64,000 nucleotides of DNA from Chaetoceros tenuissimus (taxonomy: Eukaryota; Bacillariophyta; Thalassiosirophyceae; Chaetocerotales; Chaetocerotaceae). How positions within the stretch are numbered: position 1 is the stretch's first letter; each line of letters begins with the position of its first letter. The notes beneath the pieces were generated by a model. It was not told the DNA's origin. It ran no database searches and saw only the letters and a list, made by a program, of their open reading frames with translations. The stretch covers positions 744,001-808,000 of the forward strand of contig BLLK01000027.1 of assembly GCA_021927905.1 (NCBI GenBank), written 5' to 3'. Positions 50,082-59,529 of this stretch are shown here, piece after piece. The position numbers and the translations under genes are program-made.

Positions 50082-50816
50082 ATGAAGCTCTTGTCACTCT
50101 TACTTCTACAGATAATTGGTTTATCGACCGGATTTTCGGTCAATACTGCCAGTAGTGCTTGCAGTCAAACTACAAGTACAAGTAGAACAGAACTAAATGT
50201 AGAAAGTTCTACTAGAAGAAATTTTTGTGAGATCCTTCCAAAGGCCGCTTCAGCAGCTTTTCTATCTACAGTATCGGCATCAGTACCAGTATTTGCAGAA
50301 GATTTGTCATCATTGACGTACTTTCAAGATGAAACTGCAGGATTTCAAATCAAGCATCCAAACTGGGAAATGAGTGAACAGAAACTTCCTGATCGTCGTA
50401 GAATTGTTTTATTCGTTGATAACGCCGATTCCACCTCAAACGAAAAAGACCTCATGTTTATTGCGTACACTCCAGTAAGAGACGATTTCACAAATTTATC
50501 ATCCTTCGGTAGTGTGGATCAAGTTGCGCAAACCACAATCTTACCAAAAGGAGCATTGATGGGCGAAGATAATGAGAGCAAAATGTTATCTGCGGAATCT
50601 AAAAAGAATAGCTACTACTTTGATTATGTTGCAACTGTACCAGGTCAACCAAAGAGACATTTCCAAACCATTTTTACATTGATTCAAGGTGGAACTGGTG
50701 GTGCAGGGAGTGTGTTAGTTACAATAACTATCCAGACGACTGAAAGTAAATATGATGCAGAAAAGAAGCAAATGTTCGACGAGATCATTGATAGTTTTGG
50801 CAAGTTGAAAAAGTAG
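50082..50816 (+). CDS. PsbP-domain thylakoid-lumen protein
   Basis: Single exon, 244 aa. Signal peptide with plastid motif (GLSTGFSVNT), a Ser/Thr-rich transit part, then a twin-arginine lumen signal: TRRNFCEILPK with a hydrophobic stretch AASAAFLSTVSASVPVFA and an AxA-type cleavage site before EDLSS. The mature domain (about 170 aa) has PsbP-fold features: LTYFQDETAGFQIKHPNWE near the start, RRIVLFVDNAD, and YYFDYVATVPGQPKRHFQT towards the end. It belongs to the PsbP-like or PPD group, acting in photosystem assembly or stability, rather than clearly to the oxygen-evolving PsbP itself, which is rarely retained in red-lineage plastids. The exact role is open. Confidence 0.85.
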   Translation: MKLLSLLLLQIIGLSTGFSVNTASSACSQTTSTSRTELNVESSTRRNFCEILPKAASAAFLSTVSASVPVFAEDLSSLTYFQDETAGFQIKHPNWEMSEQKLPDRRRIVLFVDNADSTSNEKDLMFIAYTPVRDDFTNLSSFGSVDQVAQTTILPKGALMGEDNESKMLSAESKKNSYYFDYVATVPGQPKRHFQTIFTLIQGGTGGAGSVLVTITIQTTESKYDAEKKQMFDEIIDSFGKLKK

Positions 50817-51237
50817 ATGAAGAAGCAAGAGAAAACTCTATACAGAAAACATGGAGTTAAGTTTCCTCATTGTCATTGAGCAAAGTGAAGAGTAAAAAGG
50901 CATCGATTCCATTCTCCATATGATTATGCCTTCTGATAAAAATATTTCAATTAAATTTCACTCAAAATGCTTGCATAGAAATATTCAATAGGACCTAATC
51001 TAGGTTCTCTTGCATCTGATTTCGATCTATTACTTTTCAAAAGAGCTCACTTCAAAAACGGGCAAATTCTCCGATATTTAACTAAATTAGTAGAACATAA
51101 ACAAAGATTCTCAATGGTTGAACTCCCTTCAGCTTTCCTTCGTCGTCCTTTCATCTTTCTTCAAAGAGAAAAGCGACATCATCATTACCAATCATTACCA
51201 ACACTTGTTCTATTGCATCACGTGCAAGTCAATCAAC
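50817..51237. other. Intergenic region, no gene seen
   Basis: Between two plus-strand plastid-protein genes. The frame of the next gene is open from 51118 but with no ATG before 51238; this part is probably 5' UTR. Confidence 0.4.
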
Positions 51238-52140
51238 ATGAATATGAAGGCACGTAGATTTTACTTCTTTTGTTGGGGTGTCCTTTTATCAGCAATATCT
51301 ACTGATGCCTTTGTTCAACCAAAGTCTTCGTGTACTACAAGAAGAACAGGTGTTGGAGGGAAATTGACAACATCCACCTTATTCAAACGACATCATGAGT
51401 CTAGAACAAATGTTTGCATACTAAAAGCTAGTCTATCGGAGACTATTGTAGAGTCTGTTGCATCAAGAACGATACCTCCTCTAGTTGAATCCCTCTTTGT
51501 TGCATGTTCCATTCTCATATTAGCCGGCTACCATGCAAAATTATTTGCAAAAGAAAAGGCAATCGAAACAAAATCGTCAGGATTTCAGTCCAAAAAGGTT
51601 AAAACGTGGCGTCAATATCAAGCCGATACAAGAGAGGATTGGGCAAGACATGTTCGCAACACTGAAGGTTGGCTATATGCAATTCAAACATTGAGAAACG
51701 CAATTACAAGTATGCAATTTCTTGCAACCACAGTACTCAGTCTATTGACATTGATTACTGGTAGAATGTGGGATTTATTACGGTCAACTCAAAATATGGC
51801 TACTAGACGATTATTGACGTTACAATTGATCAGCATAGTACTCCCAATGTTATTTTCAGCATATCAATTCATACAAGCTGTGAGACTCATGACTCATGCT
51901 GGCTTCATGTTTCCAGTCAAGGCTGATAATACCAAAGTTGACAATATAATGCGTCAAACACAAAATTGTCAATGGACTGGACTCAGATGGATGTATTTGT
52001 CATTGGCACCTATTTCGTGGGCAGTTGGTGATAGCAGAATGTTGCTACTAACAAGTTTAGGACTATTACTCTTTTTCAAGTCCATTGACAAGCAACCAGA
52101 AGGACTAGGCTATGATGAATTTCAGGGAAGTGGGATTTAA
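51238..52140 (+). CDS. DUF599 family membrane protein, plastid-targeted
   Basis: Single exon, 300 aa. Translation probably starts at ATG 51238 or 51244, since the longer open frame begins only with TTG. The N-terminus MNMKARRFYFFCWGVLLSAI and the cleavage region STDAFVQP match a signal peptide with the plastid Phe motif. Four further hydrophobic segments lie at about residues 82-100, 155-173, 194-212 and 260-278. The block EGWLYAIQTLRNAITSMQFL matches the DUF599 hallmark (QTLRN-x-(I/M)-x2-x2-LA). DUF599 proteins occur in bacteria and plants and their function is unknown. Being in a plastid membrane is inferred from the signal only. Confidence 0.78.
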   Translation: MNMKARRFYFFCWGVLLSAISTDAFVQPKSSCTTRRTGVGGKLTTSTLFKRHHESRTNVCILKASLSETIVESVASRTIPPLVESLFVACSILILAGYHAKLFAKEKAIETKSSGFQSKKVKTWRQYQADTREDWARHVRNTEGWLYAIQTLRNAITSMQFLATTVLSLLTLITGRMWDLLRSTQNMATRRLLTLQLISIVLPMLFSAYQFIQAVRLMTHAGFMFPVKADNTKVDNIMRQTQNCQWTGLRWMYLSLAPISWAVGDSRMLLLTSLGLLLFFKSIDKQPEGLGYDEFQGSGI

Positions 52141-52581
52141 AATATTAAATAGACATTTGTGCTGTGCTTTACTGTTGAATCAGTGCTTGTCGTACTCTAC
52201 TTGAACTTGCATTTCGAAATAACTACTTCCGCGAGAAAATTGATTATTTTTTGTTCGTCACATGATTATAGTTTGATGCAAACAATCTAGACTCAATGGA
52301 ATCTCTATTAACTTTGCAATGATAACAGCTGAAAGTATTCTTATTATGTAGGCAATAGCATTGGCGATTTCGCTTGACATCAACAAATTATCATTTGACT
52401 ATATATAGCACGTTGATCCTATTGTGGCTAGCTAGTAGAATAATGAGGGTCTGTTTCAATTTCAAAAATGAACAATGAACATCCAACATTACCATAACTA
52501 CCTCACTCTTGTAGTAATAAAAGCCAATCTAAACTATTCACAAAAGCAAAAGGACCCCTTTCACCCCCTGACTCGTAGCAA
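52141..52581. other. Intergenic region, no gene seen
   Basis: Upstream region of the DNAAF11 gene. AT-rich; I saw no X-box-like palindrome that would mark ciliary gene control, and no other element. Confidence 0.4.
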
Positions 52582-54123
52582 ATGACAATGTCTTGCAAGA
52601 AGCCGCGATTCATTACTCTCGATTTGATTCGAAAGCGAGCAGAACACAATCAAAGCCAAGTCAACAATCTCCAAGAAATTGCTCTTCATCAAGAAGAACT
52701 ACTTTCCATTGGACCAGTTTTACCAAAAGCATGCGGATCTACACTCCGTATCCTTCTCTTGCAAAACAATGTTATTCGTACCTTCAATCCAAATGAAATG
52801 AAATACTTTAAAGTACTGGAATATCTCAACCTCGCACTCAACAATATCCAACAAATTACCGACATAGATCGATTCGCACCTCATGCCGATGGTCAATACT
52901 TGGAATGTCTAGGTAAATTAGATCTCACACTGAACTTTATCCCGGTTCTTTATTTGAAATCAAGTCTACTGGCTTTGTCGCATTTGAGAAGTTTGCAAGA
53001 ATTATTTCTACTAGGTAATCCCTGTTTGGATCCAAAGCGAGGTGGTTGGAGCTGTAAGGAAAAGGCGAGACTATATGTCATTGCAATGATTCCTCAATTG
53101 CAATATTTTGATGGCCAAGAAATTACAAAAGCGGAAAGAATCAGAGCAAAACAGCGGATTGACAGTCTGGAACTTGAATTGGAACAATTGTGTAATTTAT
53201 ATAGGGAAAGCCAAGATTATCAACAATTGTTACAGGCTCAAGAACATCATGAAGAGGATGTACTTGAAGTATGCGGAGAAGACGATGTTACTTCTCATTG
53301 TCCCATGGATCGTATACGGTTGAGTAATGAATTATCGGAACAAAAGGCTGAAAAAGTGCAAAGGGAAAGGCAGAATCAACCAAAGTTCAAGAGTGAAAAG
53401 GAAATTGAAATGGACCAGCAAAAGGCTATTGAGAAAGCGCGACAAAAGGAAGAATCTGGTCAATTCAAGCAATGCAATGGTATGTAGCGACTTGTCAATT
53501 ATTTTTCTTCTTTCATTGTAGTCAACCTCACTGAACTTTGCTGGTGTATAGAGGGAAAATGGGCATTTCAATTCAATGAAGAAGAAGGGTCTTTGACTCT
53601 TGAAATTAGCATACAAAAGCATCTTTCAAGTAGTCTCATTGATGTAGATATTCATCCAACATATGTTAGTGTAGTAATCAAGTCAAAAGTTCTCCGTTTA
53701 TCTTTACCAGTTGAGGTTCAGTCAGAAGCGAGTACAGCCCAAAGAAGTCTGGCGACGGGGAAACTTTTGATCAAAATGCCAAAAGTAAATAGTACAAATG
53801 GAGTTCTAGATATTGTGAACAACAATTGTCATTCACATGACAAAAGTAACCAGAGAATGACTGAATCTCGAGTAAAGGTGAAAACTGGTACTTCTAGTAG
53901 AGGAAGTTTGCATCAAATGATGCTAAAGGAAGCCAACAATTCTTCTTTCGGACCAATTGAGTTGGACAAGATTGTAAAACGAAAGGAGAATGAAGAAAGA
54001 AAGGAAACTGAAATTCATGTCAAAGAGATGACAACAAAACGATTTGATATTGCAAATGCTGATGGAAATGCAAGTGAAACTGAGAGTGATAGTGAGGACG
54101 AGTGTCCTCCGCCATTACATTGA
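52582..54123 (+). CDS. DNAAF11: Dynein axonemal assembly factor 11 (LRRC6/tilB)
   Basis: Cytoplasmic factor needed to pre-assemble axonemal dynein arms. Two exons, 52582-53479 and 53552-54123 (donor GTATGT, phase 1), about 489 aa. The N-terminal leucine-rich repeats span about residues 30-175 (LRILLLQNNVIRTF, LEYLNLALNNIQQI, LGKLDLTLNFIPVL, LQELFLLGNPC), with the family-typical cap ARLYVIAMIPQLQYFDGQEI. A coiled coil of about 100 residues with KAERIRAKQRI follows. The intron lies just before the CS/p23-like domain, whose start WAFQFNEEEGSLTLEISIQK is restored by splicing. The order LRR, coiled coil, CS is that of DNAAF11. In a diatom this implies flagellated male gametes, which only centric lineages have. 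Confidence 0.92.
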
Positions 54124-54287
54124 ATAATTAGTAGTGTACATTTAGTTGTCGTTGTATCTGAATAGATCTGAATTAACGAAGCGTGGATACGACAGCATAA
54201 GATTAATTCACGTCAAAAGACATCAAGTCTACTCATTAGTCTACAATTGAAAGTTACCAGCAGAGTGAAATATCCTTTAGAGTTAGA

Positions 54288-55700
54288 TCACGTAGTGGCG
54301 GAATGAGACTTGTATAATAACATTGTGGCAAAGTTTCGTTTTTTCTTTGTTTTTCCGCCTAGTAAGGCACAAAATTGTTTTTCAGTTATTGATTTTATCC
54401 CACTCTCTCTGGATGTCTGTGCCGATTGTATTTGAAAGGAGTTAACTCTGTGATCGTCAAATTTGACCCAATCATTAGATTCAATTTTGTAACTTTCCGA
54501 TGGTTGCTTTCTCTTCATATATGTCACATAGTGTCCAAAACCAATGTTGTCATCTATGATATCGTCAATTGGACGATCAGTGTGTTGGACAGCGCCAATG
54601 AGATGATAATAATTACTGTCGATTTCCAATGTCATTGGAATATCTATAGCATCTTCAACCAGTCTTTTCAAGCCATTGCAAAATTCACTTCTATTCAATT
54701 GCAGTAGTACTATATTTGGTAACGAAAGAGGATACGATATTCTCTTCGTCTTCCAATTAAAACTATCATGGCTCTGCTGGGAAGACGACGAAGAGGAATC
54801 CGAGGAATCGGATGAAGCTGATGAGGAATCAGAAGACTCAGATGAGTCAGATGAGGAGGAGGAATCATCATCACAGGCACTACAATTGTCACTGTTCTCT
54901 CTATCATCGCATAAATTGATGCCGTCCATCAACTCAATAATATTATCGCTCCTTTCTTCACTCATGTCTATAATTTCTTCGTCGAAGTCAACATTTTCCC
55001 ATTTATACCCATCTATATATTGAGTGCTAAACAGTGTCGACCTCAAAGCCACTGAAACTGATTTGTAGCCTCGAACAGGTATTGGAAGTGGTGAAGCCAA
55101 AGTTTTTAATTTCTTTGCTCTACTGTGTTTCCTTTTTATTATTTTGCATCCAGAAGAATTTTGAGAGCTTTTGTCTTGGACCTTTTCTAATCTCGATCTC
55201 CTCAATTCATGACAAATGGATCCACCCCGAAAAAGAAAGTTTAATTCACTTATAATTGACTCTGAAATAAGTTTTGAGTTTGGTATCTCTTTTTCCAGAG
55301 TTTCTAGTGATTCATATAATTTGGATAGAATCGATCTTGTAGATGACCCGGCATCTCCCACATTTTTGCATTCGACAACGTTTTCCAAAGTCTCATAAAA
55401 AGCAGTCGGATCAATGCCATTTTTATGCAAAGCATCGTCAGTATCTCCATCTTCGCCCGACTCATTCGTCATCTGGGATAACAATATGCTGAATTCTCTA
55501 AGGAAAGTGAGAGATTGGTATCGCCTGTCAGATGTATTGATGATGGTGTTCAAAGATAAAATGTTTGAAAGACATTTGTCAGAAAGAGAATGAAAGATGA
55601 CTTGCAATGCAGCTGCTACATGGCATGATTCTCCATATACGTTTCTGATTCCAATTGATTTCCGATATGGTATCAATGAATTCTCTGCTGAAGTTTTCAT
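54288..55700 (-). CDS. Divergent USP-type ubiquitin hydrolase
   Basis: Cysteine protease of the ubiquitin-specific protease family. Single exon, 470 aa from ATG 55700 (the open frame extends upstream only with TTG). The Cys box is IGIRNVYGESCHVAAALQVI with the nucleophile Cys at residue 26, at the position of GNTCYMNSxLQ. The His box is GFGHYVTYMKRKQ followed by DWVKFDDHRVNSF, which supplies the catalytic His and the Asp pair. Between the boxes lie a basic segment and a Ser/Asp-rich low-complexity insertion (about residues 275-315) that separates the fingers region. The zinc-ligand Cys pairs of the usual fingers are not evident. Specificity for ubiquitin or a ubiquitin-like protein cannot be told. 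Confidence 0.8.
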   Translation of the reverse strand: MKTSAENSLIPYRKSIGIRNVYGESCHVAAALQVIFHSLSDKCLSNILSLNTIINTSDRRYQSLTFLREFSILLSQMTNESGEDGDTDDALHKNGIDPTAFYETLENVVECKNVGDAGSSTRSILSKLYESLETLEKEIPNSKLISESIISELNFLFRGGSICHELRRSRLEKVQDKSSQNSSGCKIIKRKHSRAKKLKTLASPLPIPVRGYKSVSVALRSTLFSTQYIDGYKWENVDFDEEIIDMSEERSDNIIELMDGINLCDDRENSDNCSACDDDSSSSSDSSESSDSSSASSDSSDSSSSSSQQSHDSFNWKTKRISYPLSLPNIVLLQLNRSEFCNGLKRLVEDAIDIPMTLEIDSNYYHLIGAVQHTDRPIDDIIDDNIGFGHYVTYMKRKQPSESYKIESNDWVKFDDHRVNSFQIQSAQTSRESGIKSITEKQFCALLGGKTKKKRNFATMLLYKSHSATT

Positions 55701-55915
55701 TTTCACTTTACTTTGTGGCAAGTGCTTATAATCATCTTTTCACCTACACTTTCAGTTTATTATTACGATACCATACAAAATAATCATACGCTAAAGGGTG
55801 GTGTATGGTAAGGAAGAAGCGGACAGACGACAACGGTACAAATTACTATGCCTAGCCAGTTTGAAAAGTGTGTCTACTTGAAATGAAAAAATATATTTGA
55901 ATTTCAATTTAATCC

Positions 55916-58877
55916 CTACTGTAGAAAAAACTTATGCATAGACCCAAACGCAGTAATCTTTGCTGTATCTTCTGAAAGTTTTGTTTCTATTTCATGCAAG
56001 CTTTCTGGAGGCCAATGTTTAACCTGCGAGAATGTAGGATCTCCCCTTCTTCTGTTCTTTTCATCACCTAGTCTATCGAGCACTTGATGCATATCATCAA
56101 TGAGATTGTCAAATTGCTCATTTTCTGGCACTTCCCATCCAATCAGTTCTTCTATTCCACGCTCATCACAAGCCAAAACATTCGTTAGATGCCCATTAAT
56201 ACATATCTGAGGTACGTAACCCTTGATGTTCTCCACTTTACTGAATGGCTGTTCAGATGCCTTTGTTGCGAATTTCCGCTTCTTGGAACAAAGAGGCAAA
56301 ACGAAAACCACAATAAGACGAAACAAAAGGAATGTAGCCGCAAGCACCACCATTGCGATACTAATCCAAGCATATAAAGGAAGGTACTTCTTTTGAATAT
56401 CGGTCATCCACATTTCACTGTTTGGTATGTTCGAAGCTAGAGGAGGAAAGATTCCTGTGCGGAACAAATCTTGATCGCAGAATTCATACGCTTTATCGCC
56501 TTCAGCAATTGAAAATGCTCCATTATTGTAATCACCAACATACTTGCTAGGGACATCAACGTCAGTCTTGCAGACACTATCGAACGGAAACATTGCAAAA
56601 TTATAAGCCGCAAGCAATGAATAAGTGACTACACAGCCCAAGAAAAAGTATACACTGATGATTGAAATGTCACTCCCAATTTTTGCACCTTGCCTCCATG
56701 TTCGAAGTACGCAGAACTTATCAATCCAGTAGTATACAAATAAAATTAAAGTCGTGAACCACCAAGCTGCAGGATAGATTGGCGCATAGAAACAAGTCAG
56801 AAACAAGAGCTTTGTCAAATCAGTATACCTCTCACCGATACTGTAAGTGTGACTCATGAAGAGAATATTCATTTTTGTTTGGTTCCTTGCTCTTGGAGCA
56901 AATATATGTCTCTTGACGTTACCCATCCAATCAGTCAGTTGAAGGATAGGGCGCTGCACAAGTTCTGCCGTGAATAATACTCTCAGCTGTTCAATGAGGT
57001 GATCACCATCCATTAATGTGTAAGTAAATGGTGTGATAAGAGCAGTCACGATGACAGTGTTTACCCAACGAATGAGAGTCACTTTGATGTATGATGACGA
57101 GTGGTAAGTAGATTCATTGATATGAGACTCAAATCTAGTCAAAAATCTCACAATATGTGGCGAAATAGCATTCAGCAGGATGATTATGATTGCTGAAAGT
57201 TCAACACTGTGAGTTCTTGCTAATCCGATACAAGCTGCACCAACACCAATCAGTGCGCAAGTTAATGCAAATGTAAAGCATCTCTGGAAAAGACGGAGCT
57301 TTGGACTTTCATCAAGATCCTTCCATCTTATTGACGATGGCTCGTCTGGCTCTACAACCTTCAATATCCAAGTTCTATCAAATCTATACTCAGTGGGAAC
57401 ACTCTTTTTACAGAGTTTTGGGTATGACATTGCCTGCAAAACCCTTCTCTGCATTTCTTCTGTTTCGAATGTGACAAAAACGCTTGAAACTGGATATGAT
57501 AATTCGCCCAACCTTGCGATATCTTCTTCTAATTTTCTGATTCTATCATACACATGTTTTGGCCCTGCACTGAAACCCAATAACCGCAAGAATAAATTTG
57601 GTTCTGGGCAACTCAGTACAGTTTTCTCCAGGTCTACAGCGCAATAATCTACATGAGGAGGCAATACATTTTTCAGTTTCGTCAATAATTTCCTCCTTTT
57701 CACGAGCTTATTCAATAGCTCTTCATTGTCCAATGCGACTGTACAAATTGTAACGTGTACATCATCAAAAGTCTTTTCGAAAAATGCTTTCCACTGTTCT
57801 GGGTCTCTTGCTTCTCTAGTTTGTGGTGGATTCTGAACATCAAAAGAAATGTTAAAAAAAAATTACTCCGAAGAGGATATATGAACATATTTCATTCAGA
57901 ATTCGTACCTTGATCAATACCGAGTAATCACTTGTAGTTTGATCACCTTCATCTAATTTTGCTCTGAGTCTCCGTTGATGATAAATAAATATAAGAGTTG
58001 CAACTGCAAAGAACAACACAGTGACCAGAGTCAAAATTGAGTAAGTCTCGTTCAGATCACAGTCATTAGAAAGAATGAAAAAAACTTCGTCACCAGATCC
58101 ATCTGCTGCTGTTCCATTCGCCACCCGCAAATTGACATAGTTTTCAGTAGGCCATGCATCAAGAATATCCAATGTGCAGTTTGGACATGGTTTCCACGAA
58201 GTTGCAGTACAAACTGAGCTTGCCATATTCAATCTATTTGAAATATCTTCTTTTCCGTCAGGTGAATAGTCATTCATGAAATATAGAATGGACGGAATCG
58301 ATAGAATCCCAGCGAGGAAAGCAACAACACCAAAAAATCTTACTGCATCAAAGTACATTGCAACTCCTGTCCCAAGATCACCCAAATCTTTCAAAGGAGT
58401 CTTCCACACAGGATAGAGGGATGTAGGTTCATCATCTTCTCCTGGTTTTGCTCTAGCATATAGTACTTTGTTTGTCTCAGGATCCACCCTTGTTGTAAGA
58501 TAACGAGGAAGAGTGTAATGTTCAAAATACTCCCATGCTTTATCAAGGCTAGGTGGTCCAATAATCCTACTCTTTGCACCCAATTCTGTATCAGAAGGAA
58601 TCTCCAAAGGTTTTCTATTTTGAGATGGATTATAACATCCGCCAATACATTTCATTCTTGAGAAAAATCCTGCAATGCGTCGACCATATGTCTTATCCCC
58701 TCTCAAATCATTGAATCTTTTGACTTCTTTAGTTTCTTTCTTAAGGTCTTCATCATGTTCAAGACCATAGTTTACTTTCTTCACAGGTACATCTTTTGGA
58801 GCATCATTTGTATCATTTTCATCATTACCTCCGACAATGGGTGTTTCTTCTGGAGGGAGATCAGAAGTTTCTTGCAT
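55916..58877 (-). CDS. OSCA/TMEM63 (CSC1-like) mechanosensitive cation channel
   Basis: Osmosensitive or mechanosensitive cation channel of the OSCA/TMEM63 family. Two exons, 58877-57909 and 57832-55916 (76-nt intron, donor GTACGA), about 961 aa. The first exon has an acidic and Lys-rich cytosolic leader, a segment GTGVAMYFDAVRFFGVVAFL starting the first helix, an extracytosolic Cys/Asn-rich loop with three potential N-glycosylation sites, and a second helix. The junction gives TTSDYSVLIKNPPQTREARD, the usual start of the family's RRM-like intracellular loop, which ends with PVSSVFVTFETEEMQRRVLQ. The pore-domain helices follow, from about residue 475 (RLFQRCFTFALTCALIGVG). The C-terminal 130 residues are cytosolic. 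Plasma-membrane location is likely. An anoctamin is the other possible reading, since both share one fold. Confidence 0.78.
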
Positions 58878-59529
58878 CTTGAATAGTTTGCGGAAAAAAC
58901 GTGACTTTTATAGTAGCGAAGATACAGAGGAAAGAACCGAAGGATTAGTGAAGATCTAAAGGCGAAATGTGGGATGAAAACGAGATGGTATAGGAGAATA
59001 CGAGTATGACATATATGAATATAGAGCATGAGAAACTTCTTGGGTACAATGCAGGCGAGGATCAATCAAACCACAATCGGAGACCTTCTCAGAAGATATG
59101 AATGGAATGATAAAAAACACAGTAAACTTACTGTTCTAGAATGTCTGCCCTTATTATTTTTCAATTTCATCCAGCACCTTCTATTTCTATGTTGCTGATA
59201 GATCAAATGCGTCACAACACGAATGAGCTTTGCTATTTCTTAACTTCACTTCATTTGGATGCAGTATTGGCTGAACGGATCGGAATTGGAAGTGCGCGAA
59301 GAATAAATTTCTCAGACATGGGACTTGACTGAACCAATGACGTCAGAAAAGCTTTAAAATCTGGCTATTTTTATCAGAGTCAAATTTTAAGGTCGTGTGG
59401 GTCGTGGATGGAAATTGAAGATCCATTCAATATTACAATGTACATATCTTAACAACGAGCTGTAAATATCTACTGGTTGACTTCACTAATCAAATAAAAC
59501 ATGGTAATTTATGATACACTTTTTAACAT
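58878..59529. other. Intergenic region with a CRE palindrome
   Basis: About 650 bp upstream of the OSCA-like gene and downstream of the coiled-coil membrane protein. It contains TGACGTCA at 59338-59345. A 63-codon plus-strand frame (59141-59332) has no similarity and is left out. Confidence 0.45.

Noticed and set aside
54780-54870. Acidic 115-codon plus-strand frame rich in Glu/Ser/Asp
   Set aside because: It is the mirror of the Ser/Asp-rich insertion of the USP-type gene on the other strand.
59141-59332. 63-codon plus-strand frame
   Set aside because: No similarity and no neighbouring exon that would join it.
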